A stretch of 64,000 bases of DNA from Shewanella phaeophyticola (GTDB taxonomy: Bacteria > Pseudomonadota > Gammaproteobacteria > Enterobacterales > Shewanellaceae), in assembly GCF_025398315.1 (NCBI RefSeq), contig NZ_JAODOQ010000001.1, positions 620,001 to 684,000 on the forward strand, given 5' to 3'. This document shows positions 26,794 to 37,544 of this stretch, piece by piece. The notes under the pieces were generated by a model, which saw only the letters and a program-made list of their open reading frames with translations, did not search any database and was not told where the DNA came from. Position 1 is the first letter of the stretch. Each line of letters opens with the position of its first letter. The position numbers were made by a program, and so were the translations under genes.

Positions 26794-29163
26794 TTAACGA
26801 GTCCATACCCAGTTTTCAATCTCTTCTGGGTCTACACCGTTGGCTTTGATGTAGTTCTTGTGATCAACTAAGCGTTGTAACATGTCTGTTGTAATTGCAA
26901 CATGTTGAGTTTCATCAATCACACCTTGTTGGAACAATTTATACGCCATATCGATAACCAGGTGGTAGCGAGACGTCCCGTTACGTACACCCATATCAAA
27001 TGGTGTAGTGGTTGAACCTTCTTCTTCGTAACCTTTAATGCGGAAGCGACGGTTGCCTTTGTAATCAAACACTAATTTTTTGATGGTATTTGGGTAACCG
27101 TGATAGTTAAATACCACACCCTTATCTTCGGTGAACACTTCGTCCATCATCCAAGGTTTGCTTTGGAATTTAAGGCTACCCAAACCGCTACTGTGTAATT
27201 CAGATACGCTGACAAAGCGAATGCGAACTCTTGGTAATATTTCACGAATTAATACCAGTGATGCCATACATTCTTGTGTTGCGTAATCACCACAACCCGC
27301 TAATACCACATCAGGATTTTCGTCAGAGGCAAAATCCCATACCATGACACCATCTTTAGCTTGTTTACGAGCTTCATCTAATGATAACCATTGTGGTAGC
27401 GATTTTTTACCCGCAACAATAATGTTTAACTTGTCTCTGTCTGCATAAGCGCGCTCGGTATAAACCAAGGTGCTGTTAGCATCTGCTGGTAAATAAGCAG
27501 AGATAATGTCTGGGTGTTTTTCTAACATAGCGCCAAGGAACGATGGATTCTGGTGAGAATAACCGTTGTGATCTTGACGCTCTAGAAGCGATGAAAGTAC
27601 TACGTTACATGCAGGAATAGGCTTACGGAAATGAATGCCTTGGCTCGCATGTACATATTTACAATATTGGTCAGCCATTGAAGATACAACTTGTGAGAAT
27701 GCTTCATAAGTTGGGAACATGCCGTGACGACCCGTTACTGTATAACCATGCAGCATACCGAAAAGCAAGTTTTCTGATAACAGCTCGATGACGCGGCCAT
27801 CACGAGACATGTCTTCATCCCAACTTTCAATTGGCCACTGCCAAGCGCGATCTGTTTCTTCAAATACTGCTTGTAATTGGTTTGAATAGGTTTCATCTGG
27901 GCTGAAAATACGCAAGTTACGTTGGTCACGGTTTAATTTGAATGCATCACGCATCCATTGGCTGCATTTTCAACATTGAGAAACCGCGCTGACCACGTGG
28001 GGTTTCAGCACCGTATCCCAATTTCGTTAAATCAGGGTTTGCCAGTGCACGTACCACTTCACCGCCGTAACTTAGACGTTGACGGCCACAGCAGAGATCT
28101 TTTGGTGGCATTAAAGACATGATGTCTTTGTCAAATACTAACTCACCTGTTTCTGTCGTTTGTACTAACTCTTCAAACTTGTAGCTGGCTAACCATGCGT
28201 CAAGTGCCGCAAGGTGGCCTTTATCTTTAGCACAGTTGTTGACAATCACTTGGTGTGATTCGCAGTTACCTTCTAGTTTTTTACCATCGTATTCAGATGT
28301 ACCTGTCCAACCTTTTGCTGTGCGCATTAAAATCACAGGCCAACGAGGTTTAACAACATCTTCGCCAGAACGTGCACGACGCTGAATGTCATTAATCATG
28401 TCATATGATAAGTCCATTGCTGCTGTCATTTGTTCAAAGACGTCTGTGTCTAGCTGGTCATCAACAATAATTGGATGGTAACCCAAGCCACGGAACTCGA
28501 GATCTAATTCTTCATGGCTCATACGACCCATGCGTGTTGGGTACTGAAATCTTATAGCCATTGATATGTACTATTGGCAGTACTGCACCGTTATTAGCTG
28601 GAGAAACTAAACGGTTAGCATACCAAGACGCAGCTAATGGAGTCGGTTTCTGCTTCACCGTCGCCAATTAAACAGGCTGCAATAAGGTTTGGATTATCAA
28701 GTACTGAGCCCCAAGCAACAGAAAGTGAATAGCCTAACTCACCACCTTCTAGAATTTGTCCTGGTGCTTCAGGGTTTGCGTGTGAAGGATAGCCGTACGC
28801 AGCAGAGAATTTTTTACAAATATCTTCAATGCCCGTTTCGGTATAAGGGATTGTTTCAGGATAGAAGTGGCTTAATGAACCTTCAACAAATAGGTTAGCT
28901 TGTACTGCAGGGAAACCATGACCAGGACCGACAAGGTAAATAAATTCACGCTTATGTTTAACAATTAAACGGTTAACGTTGGCATAGACAAAGTTGATAC
29001 CCGGGCAGGTGCCCCAGTGTCCAAGAAGACGTGGTTTGATATCTGTGTGCTGTAAAGGACGTTTGAATAGCACGTTTTGCTTTAGATAAATTTGTGAAGT
29101 AGCAAGGAAGTTGGTTGCTCTTACATATTTCTTTAGCGCGGTGATCTCATTTGAGTTAGCCAT
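26794..29163 (-). pseudogene. xfp: Phosphoketolase (xylulose-5-phosphate/fructose-6-phosphate), frame broken three times
   Basis: A TPP enzyme splitting xylulose 5-phosphate or fructose 6-phosphate into acetyl phosphate and an aldose phosphate. Part 1 (29163 to ~28641) has LGHWGTCPGINFVYAHVNR-like sequence and CLIGDGEAET, the TPP/Mg site. Part 2 holds NGYKIS, TRMGRMSHEELDLEFRGLGYHP and ends RGFSMLKMQP. Part 3 continues WMRDAFKLNRDQRNLRIFSPDETYSN to the normal C-terminus. Breaks lie at 28635-28647, 28535-28546 and 27956-27968, each consistent with one extra base. The joined protein is about 789 residues, the family length, with no deletions. Divergent from the alanine symporter. Confidence 0.88.
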
Positions 29164-29377
29164 AGTGACCTCGGTTAAAAGTGAAAATATTTAATTAACT
29201 TTCTTGGGGAACACTGTATTCGTAATTTAGTTACAATAATGTGGCCTTTATCTAATTTTTGAGCAATGTTTGTTTATCTAGATCGCACTTTTTTAGGTTT
29301 TGGTGCTAATCGATTGAAATTTAATAACGATTCACTGGAATTTTATAAATAGAGCATTAATTAGAGAAGTGATAAAG

Positions 29378-29393
29378 TGTGATGCGGTTCACT
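29378..29393. promoter_or_regulatory. CRP-like operator between xfp and the alanine symporter
   Basis: TGTGATGCGGTTCACT matches TGTGA-N6-TCACA at nine of ten positions. It is about 215 bp before xfp and 275 bp before the symporter, so either promoter could use it. Confidence 0.5.
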
Positions 29394-29667
29394 TGTGGGT
29401 TTTGTTTTAATTGTGTTGCCTTCACGTGTTATTTACTTAAACAATCCATTTATTAGATAACATGGTTTTAGCATTCAAGGACTTCGGCAAACAATACCTA
29501 TGAATCATCATGCTTTAGCTTTTATAATGTTTGATTAACTTGACGTCCAAACGTATTACGCAGAACAGTTTGCACAGTGACGTGCTTAGTCTGTTTTTGT
29601 AGAGATCATTATTCAGGTATAAATCTGAAACAGAAAAATAACCTTACAACGGGGAAGATAAATCAAT

Positions 29668-31111
29668 ATGGCAATGTTAGAAACGATCATTAATTTCATG
29701 AACAGCCTACTATGGGGCAAGTTATTGGTATACGGCTTGGTTGGTGCAGGTCTGTTTTTTACCATACGTCTTGGCTTTATTCAGATAACTCACTTTGTTC
29801 ATGGCATTAAAGTATTATCTATCAGTCGTCGTCCTGGTAGGCATGGACTGTCATCATTTCAAGTATTTTGTACCAGTATGGCGGCCCGAGTTGGCGCTGG
29901 TAATATGGCTGGTGTTGCCGTCGCTATTGGTACAGCTGGCTCAGGTGCTGTGTTCTGGATGTGGAGCCATTGCTGTGCTAGGTATGGCTACCGCGATGAT
30001 TGAATCAACCTTAGCTCAAGTTTATAAAGTGAAAGATACTGACGGGCAATACCGTGGCGGTCCTGCTTATTATATGGAAAAAGGCTTGGTGCAACGTTGG
30101 ATGGGGGTATTGTTTTCATTCTTCTTAATTTTAGCTTTTGGTTTAGTCTTTAATGCCGTGCAAGCTAACACCATCACCGGGGCAATGACTCAAGTATTTG
30201 GTTTTGAGCCTACCTATATCGGCATTGGTATTGTGATATGCAGTGCATTTGTGATTACAGGTGGCTTAAAGAAAGTTGCTAAAGCCTCTGAATTAATCGT
30301 GCCAGTCATGGCTGTTGCCTATATCGCTATTGCGTTTGTGGTGGTGGCAATGAATATTGAACAACTCCCAGATGTATTTATGTTGGTGATAAACAGTGCT
30401 TTTGGCTGGCAAGAAGCAGCCGCTGGTGGTATTGCTTATAGTGTTGCACAAGCAATGCAAGCGGGTATTGCGCGAGGTTTGTTTTCAAACGAAGCTGGGA
30501 TGGGGAGTGCTGCTAACGTTGCTGCAAGTGCATCACCCAATCCTAACCACCCAGCATCACAAGGCTTTGTGCAAATGATGGGAGTATTTGTAGACACTAT
30601 CGTGATTTGTACTGCAACTGCAGCTATTATTTTACTTTCTGGTGATGCTGCTGCCGGCTCTGACGGTATTGCTAAAACCATTAGCGCTTTAACCAGCCAT
30701 GTTGGTGACTGGGGCGGTGCCTTTATTGCTTTTGCTATTTTGCTGTTCTGTTTTACCTCTATTATTGCTAACTATTCCTACGCTGAAACCAATGTAATGT
30801 TTTTGTCTGGTAACAGTAAAAAAGCCTTACCCATTTTCCGTATTGTTGTTTTATGCATGGTGATGTTTGGTTCACTCGCTAAAATCAGTTTAGTGTGGGA
30901 CTTAGCGGACGTATCAATGGGCTTGATGGCGATTGTTAACTTGGTGGCGCTAGTGTTGTTATCTGGTTTAGCGGTTCGAGTTATTAACGATTACCGTGAA
31001 CAAATCGATGCGGGTATTGATCCTAAATTCGACACGAGCAAATTTCCTGAGTTAGCAGATCAGTTAGAAGAAAAAATTTGGCCTAATTCAGCTGAAACAG
31101 CCAAAAAGTAA
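29668..31111 (+). pseudogene. Sodium:alanine symporter (AGCS family), frame broken once
   Basis: The N-terminal part MAMLETIINFMNSLLWGKLLVYGLVGAGLFFTIRLGFIQ...GVAVAIGTAGSGAVFWMW is followed, one base out of frame at 29961-29970, by AIAVLGMATAMIESTLAQVYKVKDTDGQYRGGPAYYMEKGL and the remaining helices, including GIARGLFSNEAGMGSAANVAA. These are the conserved AGCS blocks. About 480 residues joined. Imports alanine or glycine with Na+. A GGGGAAG site precedes the ATG. One extra base breaks the frame; otherwise intact. Confidence 0.9.
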
Positions 31112-31133
31112 GTTTTACCTATTAAGATAATCG

Positions 31134-31167
31134 AAAAAACCATGTCATTGCGGCATGGTTTTTTTAT
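31134..31167 (+). terminator. Terminator of the alanine symporter gene
   Basis: AAAAAACCATG and CATGGTTTTTT arms with a 9-nt loop and T-run. Confidence 0.88.
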
Positions 31168-31212
31168 ATCAGTTCAGTATCATAAAGCCATGATTTTATT
31201 TGGAGCGAACTT

Positions 31213-31989
31213 ATGCTGGTTTTAGTTTCACCTGCGAAAACATTGGATTTTGAAAATCCTCCAATAACCAACACTTTTACTCAAGCGCCTATGTTAAAGC
31301 AAAGCCAAGAGTTGATAGATGTTTGCCGTGAGTTAACCCCAATGGACATTGCCAGCTTAATGAAAGTAAGCGATAACATTGCAGGGTTAAATGCAGCCCG
31401 TTTTGCAGACTGGCAACCTCCTTTTACGCTCGATAATGCTAAGCAAGCTATCTTTGCATTTAGAGGCGATGTGTATACTGGCTTTGATGCTGATAACTTA
31501 TCTAAAGCACAAATTGCCGCTAGCCAAAAGCATTTGCGCATTTTGTCTGGTTTGTATGGCTTGCTCAAACCACTTGATTTAATTCAGCCATATCGTTTAG
31601 AAATGGGGACCAAATTGGCTAATCCTAAAGGCAGTAATCTTTATGCTTTTTGGGGAGAAACCATTACCGAGGAAGTGAATAAGGCATTAAAAGAGCAGGG
31701 CGATGATATTATTGTTAACTTAGCATCGAACGAATATTTTAAGTCGGTCAAGGTCAAGCAACTTGCAGGAACGCTTATTACGCCAGTGTTTAAAGACTGT
31801 AAGAATGGCCAATTTAAGGTGATTAGCTTTTATGCTAAAAAAGCGCGGGGTTTGATGGCTCGTTATATTGTTGACACTCAACCTAAGAGTATCGAACAAC
31901 TAACCCAGTTTGATCTTGAAGGCTACTACTACAGCGAAGAGCAATCTACACCGGCAAAACCAGTCTTTTTACGTGCTGAACAAACCTAG
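31213..31989 (+). CDS. yaaA: Peroxide stress protein YaaA (DUF328)
   Basis: 258 residues, starting [17 protein letters not shown], the family hallmark. Other blocks: [54 protein letters not shown] and [11 protein letters not shown]. YaaA lowers intracellular free iron and protects DNA during H2O2 stress in E. coli. Monocistronic. Confidence 0.97.
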   Translation: MLVLVSPAKTLDFENPPITNTFTQAPMLKQSQELIDVCRELTPMDIASLMKVSDNIAGLNAARFADWQPPFTLDNAKQAIFAFRGDVYTGFDADNLSKAQIAASQKHLRILSGLYGLLKPLDLIQPYRLEMGTKLANPKGSNLYAFWGETITEEVNKALKEQGDDIIVNLASNEYFKSVKVKQLAGTLITPVFKDCKNGQFKVISFYAKKARGLMARYIVDTQPKSIEQLTQFDLEGYYYSEEQSTPAKPVFLRAEQT

Positions 31990-32023
31990 TAAGCTGTTTT
32001 TAGTCCTACTACTTTGTAAAAAT

Positions 32024-32060
32024 AAAGCCCTCAATTAAATATGTAGTTGAGGGCTTTTTA
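32024..32060. terminator. Bidirectional terminator between yaaA and the M28 peptidase
   Basis: AAAGCCCTCAA and TTGAGGGCTTT arms with a 12-nt loop, between two convergent genes. Confidence 0.88.
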
Positions 32061-32087
32061 CTGTTTAAGCGTTATGGTGCTTATATT

Positions 32088-33533
32088 TTAGTGCTGCTGT
32101 TGTTTTTGTTTGAGAGGTCTTAAATCAATTTCAGACTGCGCCATCATGTAAGCAAATTGTGCATAAGCGGCTGCACTTTGAGCCAGTTTTTTAGGATCAA
32201 TTTTATCTAAGGTATCATTCGGCGTGTGGTGATAATCAAAATAATCAGTGCCATCTTGCCTGAGCGAAGCCACTGGTACGCCTAAGGCTGGCATGATTGA
32301 TACATCTGGTGCACCAGAAGCTTCGTTATTGCCCATTGCAACGCCAAATAAGGTCATCGCTGAGTGTTCTTGTTTAACTTGCTCATAGGTCTCAGGATTA
32401 ACCTTAAAGTCAATCTTGTAAACTGGACCTGCGCCAAAGTCTGATTCAGCAGCAATATAGTGTTTATCTAGCTCGTCTGCATGTTGCTCTGCATAGGCTT
32501 TTGCACCCACAATACCAACTTCTTCAGCAGCAAATAATACTACCCTGATTGTACGAGCAGGTTTTTGGGGCAAATCTTGAATGAGTTTGGCGGCAGTGGT
32601 TACGATGGCAACGCCCGCACCATCATCGATAGCGCCAGTGCCTTCATCCCAAGAGTCTAAGTGAGCACCAATTAATACTATCTCATCAGGTTTGCTACTG
32701 CCTGTCACCTCAGCAATCACGTTATATGATGTGGCTATGCCTTGGTTTTCAGAGGTCATGTTTAAAGACAATACCACTTTAGGATTACGCTTTAGCATGG
32801 CATTAATTAAATCAGCATCTGGGTTAGACATTGCAGCAGCAGGGATTTTAGGTACGCCTTCCTGATAGCGCATCATGCCAGTGTGCGCCATTCTGTCATG
32901 ATCAGTACCAATAGAGCGGATCACAATCGCTACAGCGCCTTTTTCAGCTGCGGCAATCGCCCCGCGAGAACGGCCGCCAACGGACTCTCCGTAACCTTTG
33001 CCTGTAATGTGGCGTTCGGTTTTATGGTCGATAAAGACAATTTTCCCTTCAATGCGACCAGGAGAGGCCTGGGTTAATTCTTCTAAACTTTCAAAGCGAA
33101 CAATAGGAGCTTGAATGCCATTAACGGGTGTGGCAATACTGCCACCTAGCGCAGTAACCACTAGAGGTTGCTCATACGGAGATACCACACTTGCATAAGC
33201 AGTTCCGCGTGACCATGCAGGTACTTGAACCGACTCTTTGTACACTTTATCAAAACCCATCAACCACAACCTTTCCATTGCCCACTCAACGGCAACGATG
33301 TCTTTTTCTGTGCCAGCGAGCCTAGGTCCGACTTCAACGGTAAGCGACTCAACAATGTCATAGCTCAAACGAGATGCTAATGCTTGTTTTGCCAGTTGTT
33401 GGCTGATTTGGGCGTCATCTGAACTATTAATGGCTATTGTTGAGGTTGAAGATTGAGTTGGCAATATATTTTGGCAGCCAACAAGTGCGACAAAAATGGC
33501 GCCGACGAGGCTGGCTGTTTGATAGTGTTTCAT
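32088..33533 (-). CDS. M28-family zinc aminopeptidase, lipoprotein
   Basis: 481 residues. The signal peptide ends in a lipobox (ALVGC), so the protein should be anchored to a membrane facing the periplasm. A PA-like insert (about 150-240) precedes the M28 domain, with metal-site motifs GAHLDSWDEGTGAIDDGAG (His/Asp pair), FAAEEVG (catalytic Glu) and ESDFGAG, plus a final His in YFDYHHTPNDT. Probably cleaves N-terminal residues from peptides for nutrition. Monocistronic, convergent with yaaA. Confidence 0.93.
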   Translation of the reverse strand: MKHYQTASLVGAIFVALVGCQNILPTQSSTSTIAINSSDDAQISQQLAKQALASRLSYDIVESLTVEVGPRLAGTEKDIVAVEWAMERLWLMGFDKVYKESVQVPAWSRGTAYASVVSPYEQPLVVTALGGSIATPVNGIQAPIVRFESLEELTQASPGRIEGKIVFIDHKTERHITGKGYGESVGGRSRGAIAAAEKGAVAIVIRSIGTDHDRMAHTGMMRYQEGVPKIPAAAMSNPDADLINAMLKRNPKVVLSLNMTSENQGIATSYNVIAEVTGSSKPDEIVLIGAHLDSWDEGTGAIDDGAGVAIVTTAAKLIQDLPQKPARTIRVVLFAAEEVGIVGAKAYAEQHADELDKHYIAAESDFGAGPVYKIDFKVNPETYEQVKQEHSAMTLFGVAMGNNEASGAPDVSIMPALGVPVASLRQDGTDYFDYHHTPNDTLDKIDPKKLAQSAAAYAQFAYMMAQSEIDLRPLKQKQQQH

Positions 33534-33663
33534 GAGTTTCCTTTGATTATTTTAGCTAAGTCTCATTTTTTAAAACAATCTACCAAAAAGTGTGCTTTAT
33601 GTCCCGACTCTATTTGTAAGGTAACGCTATATTAGAGCGGGGTTAGATTAGGAGAACATACTC

Positions 33664-33963
33664 GTGATGAATATAGAAAAAATGCAGCAACAAGCAGATC
33701 ATGCAGTAGTGTTGCTAAAAGCATTAGCAAATGAACGTAGATTGTTTATTTTGTGCCATCTTCTTAATGAAGGTGAAATGTGTGTCGGAGAGATGAATAA
33801 AAAATTAGGGCTAAGCCAATCGGCTTTATCTCAACATTTGGCATGGCTTCGAAAAGATAATTTAGTATGCACCAGAAAAGAAGCACAAACGGTTTTCTAT
33901 TCATTGAAGAGTGATGAGGTAAAAGAGCTGATCCAAGTGCTAAACAATATGTATTGCCATTAA
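33664..33963 (+). CDS. ArsR-family regulator (HlyU/BigR/YgaV-like)
   Basis: 99 residues, a winged-helix repressor fold: LLKALANERRLFILCHLLNEGEMCVGEMNKKLGLSQSALSQHLAWLRKDNLVCTRKEAQTVFYSL. Cysteines in EMCVGE (near residue 40) and at the C-terminus (NNMYCH) match the positions of the paired redox/sulfide-sensing cysteines in HlyU, BigR and YgaV. So it may sense sulfide, persulfide or oxidation rather than a metal. No target operon is adjacent. The start is GTG 33664 or ATG 33667; a GGAGA site is 8-11 bp upstream. Confidence 0.88.
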   Translation: MMNIEKMQQQADHAVVLLKALANERRLFILCHLLNEGEMCVGEMNKKLGLSQSALSQHLAWLRKDNLVCTRKEAQTVFYSLKSDEVKELIQVLNNMYCH

Positions 33964-33975
33964 TACTATCTCACG

Positions 33976-34006
33976 AACGTCTTAATGAATCGTTCATTAA
34001 GACGTT
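33976..34006 (+). terminator. Terminator after the ArsR-family gene
   Basis: AACGTCTTAATGAA and TTCATTAAGACGTT are perfect 14-bp arms with a 3-nt loop; only a modest T-rich tail follows. Confidence 0.7.
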
Positions 34007-34303
34007 TCGCGTTTTCTTGTCTGTAACTGTGATAACTTCAATTGGTTTTACGACACAATAAATTAAGCTCATGGTGAGTATCAATTGTGAGTCTGCAAAC
34101 CTAGTTTAAATATCGTCTATTTTTTCAAATACCAAACTCATTATCGGCATTGTGTACTGCCTTTTGGTTAATTTGTGCTTATGTTTATATTGTGCTCTAA
34201 TCATTGGTATTAGTGAAAGCCTTGTTGGATGGAGATGGCTTTGCAGGTAAAGTTTTGGCATTGTTATGCTATCGCAGGATTAGGCGGCTAAATTTTAGGT
34301 ATA
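34007..34303. other. Intergenic region without a gene
   Basis: About 300 bp between the ArsR gene and the rpsT terminator. I see no coding frame, repeat or operator here. Confidence 0.4.
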
Positions 34304-34329
34304 AAAAAACCGGCCAAAGCCGGTTTTTT
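34304..34329 (-). terminator. Terminator of rpsT
   Basis: AAAAAACCGGC and GCCGGTTTTTT arms with a CAAA loop, 20 bp after the rpsT stop codon; symmetrical, so it could stop transcription both ways. Confidence 0.9.
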
Positions 34330-34349
34330 AAAATCTTAAATCGTAAGAA

Positions 34350-34616
34350 TTAAGCAGCTAATGCTTTGATTCTTGCGTTTAAGCGTGCCTTTTGACGAGC
34401 GGCTTTATTCTTGTGAATAAGACCTTTAGTCGCCATACGGTCAACAATTGGTTGTGCAGTAGCGAATGCTTCTGTAGCCGCTTTATGGTCACCGCTTTTG
34501 ATAGCAGCGATAACTTTTTTAACGTATGTACGTAACATTGAGCGACGGCTAGCGTTATGCTGACGACGCTTTTCAGACTGAAGCGCGCGCTTCTTTGCAG
34601 ACTTGCTATTAGCCAA
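34350..34616 (-). CDS. rpsT: 30S ribosomal protein S20
   Basis: 88 residues, [35 protein letters not shown], a textbook bS20. Binds 16S rRNA at the base of the body. Divergent from murJ, as in E. coli, where rpsT lies beside the ribF-ileS-lspA-fkpB-ispH cluster. Confidence 0.98.
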   Translation of the reverse strand: MANSKSAKKRALQSEKRRQHNASRRSMLRTYVKKVIAAIKSGDHKAATEAFATAQPIVDRMATKGLIHKNKAARQKARLNARIKALAA

Positions 34617-34876
34617 GGTGCAACTCCTAAAAACTGGATTTGATACTTTTAAAGGCCGAGGAATATGCCTGCTTTTTATCGTCTTGTCAACGACTGCGAT
34701 TGAATATTCATCATAAAGATAAATTAATCCAACCTAGCATGCCTATCTTCAACCCAACTCGTGTAATATGTGGCGCAATTCTACCAGCTCTTTAGTCGGT
34801 GTGACAGGGCTAGAATCGAATATTTGTCATAAATCCCATTAATTTTCTTTGAAGTGACTGAGTCTCTGGGGGCTGT

Positions 34877-36445
34877 TTGAGCAAAAAATTATTTAAATCA
34901 GGTCTAATTGTGAGTGTTATGACCCTGATTTCGCGAGTGTTAGGTTTAGTTCGCGACGTAGTCATTGCCAACTTAATGGGCGCAGGTAGCAGTGCAGATG
35001 TATTTTTCTTTGCTAATAAAATTCCTAACTTTTTAAGACGTTTGTTTGCTGAAGGTGCTTTTGCTCAAGCTTTTGTGCCTGTTTTAACCGAATATCAAGA
35101 AAAAATGACCCCAGAAGATACGCGGGAGCTGATCGGTAAAGTGGCTGGTACCTTGGGCTTATTGGTGACCATTGTCACTTTATTTGGCGTGGTTTGTTCG
35201 CCAGTGCTAGCTGCACTTTTTGGTGGTGGTTGGTTTTTAGATTGGTTAAATGATGGCTCAAATGCTGAAAAATTTGAGCTGGCATCATTAATGCTCAAAA
35301 TAACCTTCCCATATTTGTGGTTTATTACTTTTACCGCACTGGCGGGCTCAATTTTAAATACTCGTGGACGCTTTGCTGTATCGGCATTTACACCAGTGTT
35401 TTTAAATGTCGCCATTATTTCTTTTGCGATGTGGTATGCCGATACCCTAGAAAACCCTGAAATTGGTTTAGCTTGGGGTGTATTTACTGGTGGTTTGATT
35501 CAGTTTTTATTCCAAATCCCTTTTTTAATACGCGAAAAGGCACTAGTAAAGCCCTCTTGGGGATGGCGTCACCCTGGCGTGGTTAAAATTCGAACGTTAA
35601 TGGTTCCGGCCTTATTTGGTGTATCGGTATCGCAAATCAACTTATTGTTTGACACGTTTATCGCCAGCTTTTTAATGACGGGCTCAATTAGTTGGTTGTA
35701 TTACGCTGACAGATTACTCGAATTTCCTTTAGGGTTGTTTGGTATTGCCATCGCAACGGTAATATTACCGGCTTTGTCACAAAAACATGTTAATGCTCAG
35801 GGGTCAGGTTTCAATCAAACAATGGATTGGGGCGTCAAAGCTATTTTGTTGTTAGGCACACCAGCCATGCTTGGGTTAATTATATTGGCTAAGCCGATGT
35901 TGATGGTGTTGTTTATGCGCGGGGCATTTAGTATTAACGATGTTGAAATGGCTTCGTACAGTTTGGTGGCTTATGGCTGTGGCTTATTAAGTTTTATGAT
36001 GATTAAGGTATTAGCGCCAGGTTATTACTCGCGCCAAGATACCAAAACCCCAGTCAAATACGGAATCATTGCCATGGTGAGTAACATGGGCTTTAACTTA
36101 ATATTCGCCATACCCTTTGGATATGTCGGTTTAGCACTGGCGACATCATTGTCGGCGTTGTTAAACGCAAGCCTTTTGTACCGTGGTCTTCATCGTGCGG
36201 GTGTGTATAAAATGAGCCGGCAAACGCTTTTCTTTACCGCGAAAGTGATTGTGGCCACCGCTATAATGACATTGGTGATTATCTATTTTATGCCGCAAAT
36301 AAGCGAATGGCTTGAATGGCATACATTTGAACGCATAGTGATGCTATTTGAATTGATAGTGGGCGGCGCCTTTGTGTATTTATTGAGTTTACTTGTCATG
36401 GGCGTTCGACCTTGGAAAATAAAACGTCAAACAACGGCAAACTGA
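34877..36445 (+). CDS. murJ: Lipid II flippase MurJ
   Basis: 522 residues with about 14 transmembrane helices. Conserved N-terminal LFKSGLIVSVMTLISRVLGLVRDVVIANLMGAGSSADVFFFANKIPNFLRRLFAEGAFAQAF. MurJ moves the peptidoglycan precursor lipid II across the inner membrane. The start is the TTG at 34877, preceded by GGGGG; no suitable ATG gives the conserved N-terminus. Confidence 0.97.
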   Translation: MSKKLFKSGLIVSVMTLISRVLGLVRDVVIANLMGAGSSADVFFFANKIPNFLRRLFAEGAFAQAFVPVLTEYQEKMTPEDTRELIGKVAGTLGLLVTIVTLFGVVCSPVLAALFGGGWFLDWLNDGSNAEKFELASLMLKITFPYLWFITFTALAGSILNTRGRFAVSAFTPVFLNVAIISFAMWYADTLENPEIGLAWGVFTGGLIQFLFQIPFLIREKALVKPSWGWRHPGVVKIRTLMVPALFGVSVSQINLLFDTFIASFLMTGSISWLYYADRLLEFPLGLFGIAIATVILPALSQKHVNAQGSGFNQTMDWGVKAILLLGTPAMLGLIILAKPMLMVLFMRGAFSINDVEMASYSLVAYGCGLLSFMMIKVLAPGYYSRQDTKTPVKYGIIAMVSNMGFNLIFAIPFGYVGLALATSLSALLNASLLYRGLHRAGVYKMSRQTLFFTAKVIVATAIMTLVIIYFMPQISEWLEWHTFERIVMLFELIVGGAFVYLLSLLVMGVRPWKIKRQTTAN

Positions 36446-36454
36446 GATAAGCAT

Positions 36455-36478
36455 TGACTCGCCTTGCAAGGCGAGTCA
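36455..36478. terminator. Perfect 24-bp palindrome between murJ and ribF
   Basis: TGACTCGCCTTG followed by its exact complement CAAGGCGAGTCA, 10 bp after the murJ stop. It lacks a T-run, so it may be a weak terminator or an RNA-stability hairpin rather than a full stop. Confidence 0.5.
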
Positions 36479-36576
36479 CTCATAAAGCGAGTGGAATTAT
36501 ATGAGGTGGAAACTCGCATCTGACATTGGTTTGGGTATATAATCTGCCGATTTACAATTGGCAGTTATTGAGCGTA

Positions 36577-37512
36577 ATGGAATTAATCCGCGGTATACAC
36601 AATATTTTACCTTCTCATCATGGTTGCGTATTAACCATCGGGAATTTTGACGGTGTCCATCGTGGTCATGCGCAAGTGATAAGCAACTTAGTTAATAAGG
36701 CGCATCACTTTCAATTGCCAGCCACTGTAATGACGTTTGAGCCACAGCCACAAGAACGGTTTCGTGGTGCAGATGCTCCAGCTCGCTTAAGTCTATTACG
36801 TGACAAAATTCGGTTGCTCGATGAGCTTAAAATCGAACAATTGCTGTGTATTAACTTTACTGCCGCTTTTGCTAATCAACCAGCTGAAGTCTTTATTGAA
36901 GATCTGCTGGTCAAAAAACTGGGTGTGAAATATTTGGTTGTAGGTGACGATTTTTGCTTTGGTCAAGGTCGCGTCGGCAATTTTAATATGTTGGTTGCTG
37001 CGGGTAAAAAGTTTGGCTTTACTGTGGTGAGCACTCAAAGCTTTATGGTGGGCTCACTTAGAGTCAGTTCTACTGCAGTGAGAGAGCAACTTGCATTAGG
37101 TCACCTAGAGCAAGCTAGACGCTTATTAGGGCATCCTTTCATACTCAGCGGTCGTGTTGCTCACGGGCAAAAAATTGGCCGCACTATTGGATTTCCTACT
37201 GCTAATATTGCGTTAAAAAGACATGTTGTTCCGGTGCGCGGCGTGTTTGCTGTGCGTTTATATTGGGATGGCAGTGATATTTATGAAGGTGTTGCTAATG
37301 TGGGTTTTAGACCAACAGTGAATGGGCAAACCTGTCGATTAGAAGTTCACTTGTTTGATTTTTCCGGTGATTTATACGGTAAACGAGTGGAAGTAGAGTT
37401 AGTAGCAAAAATCCGTGATGAACAACCTTTTGAATCATTGGATGCGCTAAAAAAACAAATTTTAAATGATGCAAACGAAGCGCGGGCTTTGTTTAGCAAC
37501 GATGCTAGCTGA
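36577..37512 (+). CDS. ribF: Bifunctional riboflavin kinase / FAD synthetase
   Basis: 311 residues from the ATG at 36577. FAD-synthetase domain: [42 protein letters not shown]. Riboflavin-kinase domain: [33 protein letters not shown] and ending in [13 protein letters not shown]. Makes FMN and FAD. Homologues start MELIRGIHN, which decides against the frame's earlier start at 36526. No FMN riboswitch is visible upstream. Followed by ileS. Confidence 0.96.
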   Translation: MELIRGIHNILPSHHGCVLTIGNFDGVHRGHAQVISNLVNKAHHFQLPATVMTFEPQPQERFRGADAPARLSLLRDKIRLLDELKIEQLLCINFTAAFANQPAEVFIEDLLVKKLGVKYLVVGDDFCFGQGRVGNFNMLVAAGKKFGFTVVSTQSFMVGSLRVSSTAVREQLALGHLEQARRLLGHPFILSGRVAHGQKIGRTIGFPTANIALKRHVVPVRGVFAVRLYWDGSDIYEGVANVGFRPTVNGQTCRLEVHLFDFSGDLYGKRVEVELVAKIRDEQPFESLDALKKQILNDANEARALFSNDAS

Positions 37513-37544
37513 AACTAATCAGCTTTAATAACGGTATGGGATCA

